Part shown: positions 25,272 through 34,096 of the stretch, piece after piece | How the letters are laid out: each line of letters opens with the position of its first letter | How positions within the stretch are numbered: position 1 is the stretch's first letter | Origin: an uncultured Bacteroides sp. | GTDB taxonomy: Bacteria; Bacteroidota; Bacteroidia; Bacteroidales; Bacteroidaceae | DNA: 35,857 bases | NCBI GenBank assembly: GCA_944322275.1 | Contig: CALUOV010000007.1 | Coordinates: forward strand, 1 to 35,857 | Reading direction: 5' to 3' | Notes under the pieces: generated by a model | What the model was told of the DNA's origin: nothing | Databases searched by the model: none | What the model saw: only the letters and a program-made list of their open reading frames with translations | Made by a program: the position numbers and the translations under genes

Positions 25272-26228
25272 TTACTTGTTAACCACATTTATTGCCTTTC
25301 CTTCCGCATAGGCTTTTACGTTATCCACGGCTATACGCATCAGCCGTTCGCGGGCGGCGGTGCTGGCCCAAGCTATGTGTGGAGTGATGTAACAGTTGCG
25401 GGCAGTGAGCAGAGGATTGTCCGCAAGGGGAGGCTCCTGACTCAGCACATCCAGACCGGCGGCGTAAATGCGGCCTGTATTCAAGGCATCGGCCAAATCT
25501 TGTTCGTTCACCAAGGGGCCGCGTCCGGTGTTGATGAGGATGGCTGTGGGCTTCATCAGGGACAGTCGGCGGGCGTTGACCATTTCACGGGTATCCGGAG
25601 TGAGCGGGCAATGCAGGCTGATGACATCGCACTCGGCAAACAATTCGTCCAACTTCATTTTCTTGATTTCGTGAGGAAGTTGGAAATAGGATTTGGAGGT
25701 ACAGGCATAAACTTCCATACCAAAGGCAATGGCAATGCGTGCCGTGCGCGATCCGGTGTGACCCAGTCCCACAATACCTATCTTTTTGCCCCGAAGCTCG
25801 ATAAGCGGTGTGTCCCAGAAGCAGAAGTCGGGACAGGCGCTCCAACGACCTTTGCGTACTTCCTCAGCATGGTATTGCACCTGCTGGCAGATGTTCAGCA
25901 GATGGGCGAAGACCATTTGTGCCACGGAGTCAGTACTATAAGCCGGGATGTTGGTTACGATTATGCCCCGTTCCTTAGCCGTGTCTGTATCAACGATGTT
26001 ATAACCTGTGGCCAGTACGCCGATGTAGCGCAGGTCGGACAGTGCGTTGATAGTTTTGGCATCAAGCACCGTTTTGTTGGTGAGGAGTATTTCGGCTCCT
26101 TGCGAGCGCTCCAATACTTCGGCAGGCGAGGTACGGTCATAAATGACGCATTCGCCCAATTGCTTCATTTCGTCCCAGGAAAGGTCTCCGGGATTGGCGG
26201 CATAGCCGTCTAATACTACTATATGCAT
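25272..26228 (-). CDS. D-isomer-specific 2-hydroxyacid dehydrogenase (glycerate-dehydrogenase-like)
   Basis: 318 residues, normal for the family. The nucleotide-binding domain has GLGHTG (154-159) in a GxGxxG loop, and the catalytic triad is visible as Arg236 (NTGRGPLV), Glu265 (LSQEPPL) and His284 (TPHIAWAS). The N- and C-terminal segments form the split substrate domain. Members reduce 2-keto acids such as hydroxypyruvate or glyoxylate with NAD(P)H in the cytosol; the closest resemblance, by length and the TPHIAWAS block, is to glycerate/hydroxypyruvate dehydrogenases, but the substrate is not proven. It is monocistronic on the minus strand with a recognisable promoter. Confidence 0.92.
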   Translation of the reverse strand: MHIVVLDGYAANPGDLSWDEMKQLGECVIYDRTSPAEVLERSQGAEILLTNKTVLDAKTINALSDLRYIGVLATGYNIVDTDTAKERGIIVTNIPAYSTDSVAQMVFAHLLNICQQVQYHAEEVRKGRWSACPDFCFWDTPLIELRGKKIGIVGLGHTGSRTARIAIAFGMEVYACTSKSYFQLPHEIKKMKLDELFAECDVISLHCPLTPDTREMVNARRLSLMKPTAILINTGRGPLVNEQDLADALNTGRIYAAGLDVLSQEPPLADNPLLTARNCYITPHIAWASTAARERLMRIAVDNVKAYAEGKAINVVNK

Positions 26229-26261
26229 AAGCTATGAATTGATGGATAAATAAAGTGTGTG

Positions 26262-26292
26262 CTAAGGTACGATTTATTCTTGCTTTCTCCAA
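26262..26292 (-). promoter_or_regulatory. Bacteroides sigma-ABfr promoter of the dehydrogenase gene
   Basis: On the minus strand TTG (26292-26290), a 20-bp spacer and TACCTTAG (26269-26262). The -7 box deviates from TAnnTTTG at one position. It lies about 34 bases upstream of the ATG. Confidence 0.5.
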
Positions 26293-26400
26293 AAATGTTC
26301 TTTAGAGATGCAGGGCATGGTCAAGTTGTGAATGTCTTTTTGTTCAAAATACGTGCTGTATTGTTTTATTTTGATTTTAATCTCGTTATTTTCATGCATT

Positions 26401-26433
26401 TTTTTGTTGTTAAAGTTGTTTTTTATAAATTTG
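26401..26433 (+). promoter_or_regulatory. Bacteroides sigma-ABfr promoter of the SusCD/cyanophycinase operon
   Basis: TTTTTG (26401-26406), a 19-bp spacer and TAAATTTG (26426-26433). The predicted leader to the ATG at 26483 is about 45 nt. The region is very AT-rich, so chance matches are more likely than elsewhere. Confidence 0.5.
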
Positions 26434-26482
26434 CTTTGTTTTATAATAACAAGTTGTCGAATTAGCTAAAAATAAATATGTG

Positions 26483-29400
26483 ATGAAGACAAAGAGGGTT
26501 TTATGGAGGTTACCTCTATTTAAATGTTTTGTTTGTTGTTGCCTTGTCGGTGGTGTACCTATTACTGGAATATGTGCGGATACATCGGTCATGGAAGTAA
26601 ATCAGCGACAAACGGTAGAGGGAGTTGTTCTTGATTTGAACGGCGAACCTGTTATCGGGGCTACGGTTCAACGAATTGGTCAAACTGGTGGAACCGTGAC
26701 GGATGAAAATGGCCGATTCTCACTGGCATTTTCGGATAATGTCAGAAGGGTGAGACTGAAAATCAGTTATATCGGTATGGTGACGCAAGAGGTCATGGTT
26801 CATGTGGGTTCTCCTTTAAAAGTTACAATGGTGGAAGATGTCACTACATTGTCGGATGTGGTTGTAATCGGTTATGGTACGGAGAAGAAGAAAAATGTGG
26901 CGGGAGCTGTTTCTAATGTAAGCGGTGAAGAACTGGTAAAGACATCTGTCGAGAGCTTGCAGAAAGCATTGCAAGGAAAGGTTTCGGGCGTACAGATTAC
27001 AACAGCCAATGGTGCGCCCGGTGGAGGTGTTTCTGTGACGATTCGTGGGCGGAGTACTTTTAGCGGTGGAACGTCGCCCTTATATATAGTGGACGGGGTT
27101 CAGATTGTGACCGGTGACCAATCGACTGGCATCATAAAGAGCACGGATGTGTTGTCTACTTTAAATCCGGATGAGATAGAATCCATTGATATTTTGAAGG
27201 ACGGTGCTTCTGCTTCCATCTATGGCGCTCAGGCCGCCAATGGTGTTGTAATCATAACAACTAAGAAAGGCCGTTTGGGTAAACCTCAGATATCGGTTAA
27301 TCTGTCTGGAGGCATGCAGCAAATCAGTCATAAGCTTAGTTTGCTGAACGCTTCACAAGTCGCTGAACTTGATTTGCTGGCATGGAAAAACCGTTATGGC
27401 GAGAACAGTTCTGAATATCTGGGCCGTCTGGAACAAAATCAGGGGTACGGATGGGGAGATGACGGTTATTCCCAAGCTCCTACTACCGATTGGTATGACG
27501 TAATTTACCGGACAGCTTATACTTCGAATGTGCAGATCAGCGCGAACGGAGGTACGGAGAACACGAAATATTACCTGTCTGCCGCATATAATAAGACGGA
27601 CGGTATTGTGAAGGAAACCGGTTTTAGGCGTGGTGCATTCCGTGTCAATCTGACTCAGGAATTGACGCCGTGGTTAAGTGTTACCACAAACAACAATTAC
27701 AGCGTCATGGATCAGAGTCAATATAGTAGCGTACGTTCCGCCAATCCGAGCCGTGTAGCGATTCTGGTTTATCCCGCTAACTCGCCATATGACGAAAACG
27801 GAGATTTTGTACAGAATTTGCCGTATGGATACTATCAGCACAATTCGTTGCAGATGCTGAAGTTGAATGAATATCGGGGACGTACCGACAAGTTGATAAC
27901 CGCCAATTCGTTGGACTTTAAGATTTTGAAAGGACTGACTTTCAAGTCGAGTTATAATGCGGATCTGACCACTATTGATGAGCATAATTTTATAGACCCT
28001 CGTACCCGTGAAGGCTCGAAAGAGAATGGTTCGGTGACAACAGTGACAAGCCGTATCGTGAATTTTCAGACCGAGCAAGTAGCGTCCTATTCCAATGTAT
28101 TTAATGAAATTCACCGTCTGTCGGCTGTTGCCGGTTTCTCGTATCGCCATGAACGGTATACTTCGCACGGTGCAACCGGAACAGGTGTTTCCGATCCGTC
28201 TTTGCATTTGTTGGGTACGACCGCTGTTGCCAAAGAAGTGACCGGAAGTTTCTCCGAGTGGAAAATGGCGAGTTTGTTTGCCCGTGTCAATTATACGTTG
28301 AAAGATCGGTATATTTTTACGGGAACAATTCGTCGGGATGGTTCTTCCCGTTTTGGCGAGAACAATAAATGGGGATTATTCCCTTCTTTCTCTGCCGCAT
28401 GGCGAATCATTGAAGAACCGTTCATGACTTCTGTCAGGTCGTGGATGAGTGACTTGAAATTGCGTGCCAGTTATGGTGTGACGGGTAATTCCGATATTGG
28501 TGACTATACGGCACGTCGTTGGTATTCAAGTAGCGGAGCTTACAATGACACGCCTGCTATTATTCCTTCTAGAATCGGGAATCCTTATCTGACGTGGGAG
28601 AAGAATCATTCACGGAATGTGGGTCTGACTATCGGACTTTTCCAAGACAGAATATCGTTAGAGACGGATTTCTACCTGAATGATACGAAGGACTTGTTGT
28701 ACGATCGCACTATTCCGGCAACAACCGGCTTTACGGTGATTCCTTCGAATATGGGAGGCGTACGAAACAAAGGCGTTGATATTCTGTTGAATACAGTCAA
28801 TGTTAAGTTGAGGAACTTTGAATGGCGTTCTTCTTTGAACCTGTCGTTCACGAAGAATGAGATTACTGAGCTTCAGGATGGTCTGGAGGTGTTGGGCGAT
28901 TATAAAGTCGGTGAACCGATTTCTTCATTGCCTACTTATCAGTGGGCAGGTGTCAACTCGGCGGATGGCAGACCGATGTATTACGACAAGGACGGTTACA
29001 TCACTTATGTGCCCAAGGTTGAAGACCGTGTGTGGATTAAGCCGGCAGACCCGACGTTCTACGGAGGCTTCACGAATGATTTCACTTGGAAAGGCTTGAC
29101 GCTTTCTGTATTCTTCCAATTCCAGCGGGGAGCCGTGAGCCTGTGGAGTGACAAGCTGGTGCTTACGGCTTATGAAGGCGATACGAATCTGTTGAGCGAT
29201 ATGTATTATAAACATTGGAGTAAACCGGGTGATGTGACTTGGGTTCCCAAACCTTCTTACCAAGGATCCTATCCCGGCAATCCGCGGCAGATATCGGAGT
29301 ATTCCACGCTCTGCTATGAAAAGACTGACTTTATTAAATTGAAAAACATAAGTTTAAGCTATAATTTTCCGACCCAATGGGTTAAGAAGATGGGGTTGTC

Positions 29401-29542
29401 AAATCTGCAACTGTACGTAAGTGCCTATAATCTGTGGATTTCGACAACTTATCCGGGCCACGATCCGGAGTTTACAGGCAGCGATGTGGGAGCCTATCCC
29501 CAGTCTCGTAATTACACGGTTGGCTTAAAACTTGATTTTTAA
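26483..29542 (+). CDS. SusC/RagA-family TonB-linked outer-membrane transporter
   Basis: 1019 residues from the ATG at 26483; a GTG just upstream is possible. A signal sequence with an unusual run of Cys ends near ICADT (about 30-34). A CarboxypepD_reg-like domain (about 44-118, VEGVVLDLNGEPVIGATV) is followed by the SusC hallmark DVVVIGYGTEKKKNVAGAVSNV (125-146), a plug with VSVTIRGR, SPLYIVDGV, LKDGASASIYGAQAANGVVIITTKKG, and a 22-strand-type barrel ending in VGLKLDF. There is no STN domain, so it is not an obvious sigma/anti-sigma signal transducer. SusC proteins import oligomers with a SusD lid; the SusD gene starts 12 bp after its stop. The absence of glycoside hydrolases and the presence of two peptidase genes downstream point to a peptide ligand, as for RagA. 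Confidence 0.95.
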   Translation: MKTKRVLWRLPLFKCFVCCCLVGGVPITGICADTSVMEVNQRQTVEGVVLDLNGEPVIGATVQRIGQTGGTVTDENGRFSLAFSDNVRRVRLKISYIGMVTQEVMVHVGSPLKVTMVEDVTTLSDVVVIGYGTEKKKNVAGAVSNVSGEELVKTSVESLQKALQGKVSGVQITTANGAPGGGVSVTIRGRSTFSGGTSPLYIVDGVQIVTGDQSTGIIKSTDVLSTLNPDEIESIDILKDGASASIYGAQAANGVVIITTKKGRLGKPQISVNLSGGMQQISHKLSLLNASQVAELDLLAWKNRYGENSSEYLGRLEQNQGYGWGDDGYSQAPTTDWYDVIYRTAYTSNVQISANGGTENTKYYLSAAYNKTDGIVKETGFRRGAFRVNLTQELTPWLSVTTNNNYSVMDQSQYSSVRSANPSRVAILVYPANSPYDENGDFVQNLPYGYYQHNSLQMLKLNEYRGRTDKLITANSLDFKILKGLTFKSSYNADLTTIDEHNFIDPRTREGSKENGSVTTVTSRIVNFQTEQVASYSNVFNEIHRLSAVAGFSYRHERYTSHGATGTGVSDPSLHLLGTTAVAKEVTGSFSEWKMASLFARVNYTLKDRYIFTGTIRRDGSSRFGENNKWGLFPSFSAAWRIIEEPFMTSVRSWMSDLKLRASYGVTGNSDIGDYTARRWYSSSGAYNDTPAIIPSRIGNPYLTWEKNHSRNVGLTIGLFQDRISLETDFYLNDTKDLLYDRTIPATTGFTVIPSNMGGVRNKGVDILLNTVNVKLRNFEWRSSLNLSFTKNEITELQDGLEVLGDYKVGEPISSLPTYQWAGVNSADGRPMYYDKDGYITYVPKVEDRVWIKPADPTFYGGFTNDFTWKGLTLSVFFQFQRGAVSLWSDKLVLTAYEGDTNLLSDMYYKHWSKPGDVTWVPKPSYQGSYPGNPRQISEYSTLCYEKTDFIKLKNISLSYNFPTQWVKKMGLSNLQLYVSAYNLWISTTYPGHDPEFTGSDVGAYPQSRNYTVGLKLDF

Positions 29543-29554
29543 AAGATGGTAGAA

Positions 29555-30982
29555 ATGAAAACTAAATTATATATTGTAGGAGTGTGCAGCCTGTTGTTGT
29601 TTTCAGGATGTGATAGTTTATTGGATACGAAGTCAAAAACATTATTGTCACAAGACATGATTCAGACAGAATCAGGGTGTGAGTCAATGCTAATCGGGGT
29701 GTATGATTTATTGCAGGATGCCGTGTTTTATGGCCGTGATATATTGACCATTCCGGAAGTCTTGGCGGATAATTCACGTCTTTCGCCTGTGGCGTCCCGT
29801 TATAAAGGACAGGAGGATAACCGTATCGGTTCGCACTTGGACATTTGGGTGGAGGCGTACGAGATTATCGCCCTTCTGAATGAGGCGATAGAATATGCGG
29901 AAGCATTGCCCGAAACCGCCAAGTCAAAGGCCATCTTGGGGGAGGCTTACGCCTTGAGAGGCTTGACCTATTTCAACCTGGCAAGAGTCTATGGTCGTGA
30001 GCCCGGACATCTAGTTGATGGATTCGATTTATGTGTTCCGTTGATATTGGACGCTTTCTTTTACGACGGAGGTCCTATTGACGATGAAGTCTATCCGGCA
30101 CGCGCTACCATCGATGAGGTTTGGGCGCAAATTGAAACAGACCTGACGAACGGATTCGAATTGCTGGAACACAACGATAACGATTTAATGCCGGTAAGGA
30201 TGAACAGCTTGGCGGCAAAGGCTGTTCTGTCTCGTGTCTATTTGTATGAAAGTAAGTGGCAGGAATGTGTGGATGCTGCGAATTACGTCATGGAAAACGC
30301 TCCTTTTGGCGTTTACGACGGTAACTATACGGATATATTCTCCAATGGTGAAGAAACTTTGTTCTATCTCGTGTTTACTACCTCTGAGAATTTGGGCTCC
30401 AGTTCCATACAGTCGGTGAATAGCATGACTTCCTCCGAAACAGATGAGGAAGGATATGACATTGGCAAGGGTGTGGGCGATGCTGACCTTTGCGTGGCGG
30501 AAGAGTTGGTCTCGCTTTTTGACCAAGAGAAAGACGTACGTTTCAAGATTTTGCGTAAGGGGAAAATCAATGGTTCCAAAGTGTGGTGGACTTCCAAGTT
30601 CAATGGTTGGCAAGGAGCGTTTGGGCTGGACAATATTCCTATCATCCGGATGTCGGAAGTTCTGCTGAACAGGGCGGAAGCTGAAGCGGAATTGGGCAAT
30701 GACAATAACGCCATGGCGGATGTGAACGAACTCCGTATCAAACGCGGACTGGATGAAGTGACGCTTTTTGGTACTGAATTGCTGGATGAGATCTTGTTGC
30801 AACGCCGGTTGGAGCTGGCTCAAGAAGGACATCGCTTCTTCGACTTGAAACGCCGTGGACAAGACATCACTAAACCGGCGGGACGTACGATGGTTCCTTA
30901 TACGGACTTTAGGGTTGTGGCACGCATATCTGATACACAGATGGATGCAAATAAAAATCTGGTAAACAATCCGGGATATTAA
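29555..30982 (+). CDS. SusD/RagB-family surface lipoprotein
   Basis: 475 residues from the ATG at 29555 (an in-frame ATG at 29546 adds MVE). The signal peptide ends in LLLFSGC (Cys19), followed by DS. The SusD fold shows in the N-terminal LLDTKSKTLLSQDMIQTESGCESMLIG block, a helix rich in LRGLTYFNLARVYG (TPR), and the C-terminal IPIIRMSEVLLNRAEAEAELG and RRLELAQEGHRFFDLKRRGQD. It is slightly shorter than typical SusD proteins (about 500-550). It caps the SusC barrel at the cell surface and binds the ligand first. By its place in the operon the ligand should be peptide-like; the sequence alone does not prove this. Confidence 0.95.
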   Translation: MKTKLYIVGVCSLLLFSGCDSLLDTKSKTLLSQDMIQTESGCESMLIGVYDLLQDAVFYGRDILTIPEVLADNSRLSPVASRYKGQEDNRIGSHLDIWVEAYEIIALLNEAIEYAEALPETAKSKAILGEAYALRGLTYFNLARVYGREPGHLVDGFDLCVPLILDAFFYDGGPIDDEVYPARATIDEVWAQIETDLTNGFELLEHNDNDLMPVRMNSLAAKAVLSRVYLYESKWQECVDAANYVMENAPFGVYDGNYTDIFSNGEETLFYLVFTTSENLGSSSIQSVNSMTSSETDEEGYDIGKGVGDADLCVAEELVSLFDQEKDVRFKILRKGKINGSKVWWTSKFNGWQGAFGLDNIPIIRMSEVLLNRAEAEAELGNDNNAMADVNELRIKRGLDEVTLFGTELLDEILLQRRLELAQEGHRFFDLKRRGQDITKPAGRTMVPYTDFRVVARISDTQMDANKNLVNNPGY

Positions 30983-31005
30983 TTGATTAAAAGCAATATA
31001 AAATT

Positions 31006-32073
31006 ATGAAGGAAAATAAGTTGCATATTATAGGAATGTTGTTGACTGTTTTGTTGATGGCTTCGTGTGAACAGGAAGACCGGACTTATCAGGGGCCTTT
31101 ATATTATGAGTACAGTCCGGTGGAGTGCGGACAGGCTCTTTCGTCCAATCTCTTTGTGAAGGAAGCGGACAAAATAGGCGAGAATCAGATTTGTGTCCAG
31201 TTGGTGAAACTGGCCGGTTTTGCAGTTTCCGTAAAGTTTAAGGTGGTAGACCAGTTGTATTATATTCGCAGTACGGCGGAATATATGGTAGACAAACCGA
31301 CATTGACTGACAATGAGTATGACATCTATGCGAATACGGCCGTATATGGCGTAGATTACAGTTTTGGAGGCACTGACATGGCTGTCGATTACAATGAAAG
31401 CACCGGTGTGGGAACAATCATTATTCCCGAAGGAGAGATGTTCGGCTACATACCGATTAATGTGCTGAAGCGTAATGGGCATTCGGCCTACATCGTTTTG
31501 ATAGATTCCGAGAACGCGAAGGCTAACAAGCCTACTTCTATTCTGAACTTAAAGTTGAGCGCGGAGAAGACTGTCTATTTTGAGGCTCCGCTGAACGATG
31601 GCATACCCGAATCGTGGAGTTTGCTGGATAAGGACGGTGATGGACTGGGCTGGTATTACTACGAAGATTGGGGCATGGTTATTTCCGATTCGTATTATTA
31701 TGGTGTGGGTGATGAGTCGGATCGTGCGCTCAACCCGGAGAATTATCTGATCACTCCGTTGATTACGTTGCCTGCCGGTATTTCCGAGCCTGCTTTGACT
31801 TTTGAACTGGCCGCTTCTGCCAATAGTGCTTATCAGGAAAAATATAAGGTGGTTTTGTCCGAAACTCCTCTGACGCTGGATAATTGTGAGGATGCCGAGA
31901 TCCTGCGCGATTATACGGAATTGACAGACGCTTATCGGAACGAAACCTTCCAGCTTGAGCAGATTGACCTGACCGGTTATGAAGGAAAGAGTTTCTATAT
32001 AGGTTTCGTTCATGGCGACTGCGCTGATATGGAGTCTTTAATAATTAGAAATGTGACGGTTTTTGGATATTGA
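31006..32073 (+). CDS. SusCD-associated lipoprotein with C-terminal anchor-J/cleaved-adhesin-like domain
   Basis: 355 residues. The lipobox is LLMASC (Cys21), followed by EQED, a likely surface-export signal. The N-terminal half (about 25-190) includes a Calx-beta/DUF4843-like stretch (VYGVDYSFGG, TIIIPEGEMFGYIPINVLKRNG). The C-terminal half (about 195-355) begins FEAPLNDGIPESWSLLDKDGDGLGWYY and ends ENYLITPLITLPAG, LTGYEGKSFYIGFVHGDC, the pattern of choice-of-anchor-J/cleaved-adhesin jelly rolls. It lies 23 bp after susD and probably binds or presents substrate at the surface. Domain names are by resemblance, not by search. Confidence 0.75.
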   Translation: MKENKLHIIGMLLTVLLMASCEQEDRTYQGPLYYEYSPVECGQALSSNLFVKEADKIGENQICVQLVKLAGFAVSVKFKVVDQLYYIRSTAEYMVDKPTLTDNEYDIYANTAVYGVDYSFGGTDMAVDYNESTGVGTIIIPEGEMFGYIPINVLKRNGHSAYIVLIDSENAKANKPTSILNLKLSAEKTVYFEAPLNDGIPESWSLLDKDGDGLGWYYYEDWGMVISDSYYYGVGDESDRALNPENYLITPLITLPAGISEPALTFELAASANSAYQEKYKVVLSETPLTLDNCEDAEILRDYTELTDAYRNETFQLEQIDLTGYEGKSFYIGFVHGDCADMESLIIRNVTVFGY

Positions 32074-32115
32074 TAGGTGGAATGAATGCGGATATTCATA
32101 TATATGATATAGATT

Positions 32116-33213
32116 ATGGAAGCAGATACTAGTTTGGTCGATTTATTCCTTTCACTGGTAAAGATAGATGCCGTGTCCGGTTCTGAAAAGCCGGTGGCCG
32201 ATTTTATTTGTGATTATGTGCGGAATTTAGGTTTCGAGGCTCATGTGGATGATGCTCATGTCTTGTCCGGCGGAAATACTGGGAATGTAGTGGTTCCGGT
32301 TTTGGGTGGGGGAGACTTCCTGTTGATGGCTCACATGGATACTCCCTGTTCCACAAAAGGGGTTAATCCGTTGTTGTTGGAAGATAGGATTACCTCCGAC
32401 CATACCACCATATTGGGTGTGGACGATCGCGGAGGGATTTCTGCCATTCTGTGGGCTTTGAGGTATGCGGTAGAACATTTGATGCCGCTGAAACCATGTA
32501 CGCTATTGTTTACGGTTTGTGAAGAGACCTCTTTGGCAGGTTCTTGTGCTTTTCGGTCGAGTCCTCAAATCACGCACGGATTTGTGTTCGATTCTCATCT
32601 GTCTCCTGGTTGCTTTGTTTCCGAGACTTGTGGAGCTATTGCTTTCAAGTTCAAGATTAAAGGAAAAAGCTCGCATGCCGGAGTCGCTCCCGAAAAGGGC
32701 ATTAATGCCATTCAGTTGGCGACCGAGGGACTCAGGCATTTCCCTTTTGGTCGTATCAGCGCTTCGGCTACCACCAATATAGGTATCATCAACGGAGGTA
32801 CGGCTACGAATGTTGTGCCCGATATGGTGGAACTTGAAGGTGAAATCCGTTCGGACACGCAGGACGAAGGCGAGGAACTTATGCGGCGGGTCATAACCGA
32901 TTTTGAGAGAGGTGCGGTTGAGAAAGGCGGAAGTGCCGAATGTGTTTGGCATTGGGATTTTAAGCCTTACCGCGTGTCTGCTGGACAAGAGCCGTATAAC
33001 AGAATGGTGAAACTGTGTGACACATTGAATCTGAAAATGGAGGGAGTCAAATCAATGGGAGGCAGTGACGCCAATAACATGAACGCCAAGGGCATTCCCA
33101 CAATAAATTTGGGAGTTGGTGCAGAGAATCCGCATAGTACGGATGAGTTTATTTTATATGAAGACCTTCAGACAGCTGCTCGGATGGCACTGAAGTTGAT
33201 GACAGAAATCTGA
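32116..33213 (+). CDS. M20-family metallopeptidase (PepT-like)
   Basis: 365 residues without signal peptide, hence cytosolic. Zinc-site residues are visible: His73 and catalytic Asp75 (MAHMDT), bridging Asp103 (GVDDRGG), general base Glu136 with Glu137 (CEETSLAGS), Asp159 (FDSH) and His340 (ENPHSTDE). The dimerisation lid domain contains GKSSHAGVAPEKGINAI (183-199). The layout is that of PepT-like aminotripeptidases, shorter than E. coli PepT (about 408). It would release amino acids from short peptides taken up by the operon. Activity on beta-aspartyl (isoaspartyl) peptides is possible but not shown by sequence. It is spaced 42 bp after the lipoprotein and 28 bp before cyanophycinase. Confidence 0.88.
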   Translation: MEADTSLVDLFLSLVKIDAVSGSEKPVADFICDYVRNLGFEAHVDDAHVLSGGNTGNVVVPVLGGGDFLLMAHMDTPCSTKGVNPLLLEDRITSDHTTILGVDDRGGISAILWALRYAVEHLMPLKPCTLLFTVCEETSLAGSCAFRSSPQITHGFVFDSHLSPGCFVSETCGAIAFKFKIKGKSSHAGVAPEKGINAIQLATEGLRHFPFGRISASATTNIGIINGGTATNVVPDMVELEGEIRSDTQDEGEELMRRVITDFERGAVEKGGSAECVWHWDFKPYRVSAGQEPYNRMVKLCDTLNLKMEGVKSMGGSDANNMNAKGIPTINLGVGAENPHSTDEFILYEDLQTAARMALKLMTEI

Positions 33214-33241
33214 TAAACAAGAATTTTGAAGGAATAGAGTT

Positions 33242-34087
33242 ATGAGAAAATTAATTGTATTATTGTTTACGGTGTTATGGGGCTATGGTAATGTCTGTTT
33301 GGCGGGAGATGACGTAAAAGGCCATCTCTTCATTATCGGCGGTGGAGAGCGTCCAGATTCCCTGATGACTCATTTTGTGGAGTTGGGTGGAGGAAAAGAC
33401 GCTAAAATCTTGATTGTGCCTTATGCCAGCGGTGACATACACGATACAGGACAATACCAGCGGGACGGTTTCAAACGCATGGGTTGTACTTCCGTTGAAT
33501 ACATTTCGGTGTCCAAGGAAGACATAGAAACCAAAGAGGCTTTGGACAAACTGGAGGGCGTTACCGCGGTCTTTTTCTCCGGAGGCGATCAGAACAGATT
33601 GACAGACATGTTATTGGGCACCAAATTCCTTGAGAAAATTAAAGAGATTTATCGGGAGGGCGGAGTCGTTGGCGGAACTAGTGCTGGAGCTGCTGTGATG
33701 AGTAAGATTATGTTGACCGGTGAAGAAAAAAACGTTCCCGAAAGGAGAGAAGGTGATTTTTCTTACATCAAACGAGGGACGGTGCAGACAGCGGAAGGAT
33801 TTGGTTTCGTGGAGAGCGCTATTATCGACCAGCATTTTATTATCAGGAAACGGGAAAACCGTCTGCTTAGCTTGGTTTTGCAACAACCGGATCTAGTAGG
33901 TATAGGTATTGATGAAGCTACGGCAATTATTGTGAACCCCGACCACTCGTTCAAGGTGGCAGGGCAAAGTCAGGTGATGGTGTTTGAGCCTAAAGCTCCG
34001 GTGGCGACCACCGCAGACGGCTATATGAAGACCGGTTCATTGAATATCAGGATTCTGACGGCAGGCGATACGTATCAATTAAAATAG
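33242..34087 (+). CDS. Exported cyanophycinase (peptidase family S51)
   Basis: 281 residues with a signal peptide (about 1-21, ending CLAG), so it is probably periplasmic; the Cys at 19 lies before a poor lipobox, so lipid modification is uncertain. The S51 fold is clear: GHLFIIGGGE (27-36), FFSGGDQNRL (111-120, Gln117), GGTSAGAAVMS with nucleophile Ser147, DQHFIIRKRENRL (196-208) and GIGIDEATA. As I recall the Synechocystis CphB structure, its Ser132, Gln101, Gln173, Arg178, Arg180, Arg183 and Glu201 correspond here to Ser147, Gln117, Gln197, Arg202, Arg204, Arg207 and Glu225, the last five at a constant offset of 24. This supports specificity for beta-Asp-Arg units rather than generic peptidase E activity. 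The enzyme would trim cyanophycin to dipeptides. It follows an M20 peptidase and precedes a permease. Confidence 0.92.
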   Translation: MRKLIVLLFTVLWGYGNVCLAGDDVKGHLFIIGGGERPDSLMTHFVELGGGKDAKILIVPYASGDIHDTGQYQRDGFKRMGCTSVEYISVSKEDIETKEALDKLEGVTAVFFSGGDQNRLTDMLLGTKFLEKIKEIYREGGVVGGTSAGAAVMSKIMLTGEEKNVPERREGDFSYIKRGTVQTAEGFGFVESAIIDQHFIIRKRENRLLSLVLQQPDLVGIGIDEATAIIVNPDHSFKVAGQSQVMVFEPKAPVATTADGYMKTGSLNIRILTAGDTYQLK

Positions 34088-34096
34088 AATGGTGTC

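Noticed and set aside
25242-26213. Plus-strand open frame (323 codons) opposite the hydroxyacid dehydrogenase
   Set aside because: The minus strand encodes an intact dehydrogenase with all catalytic residues; the plus frame starts in the terminator hairpin and shows no motifs.
26483-30982. Classical polysaccharide-utilization locus
   Set aside because: There is a SusCD pair but no glycoside hydrolase, polysaccharide lyase, sulfatase or HTCS/SusR regulator; downstream enzymes are peptidases.
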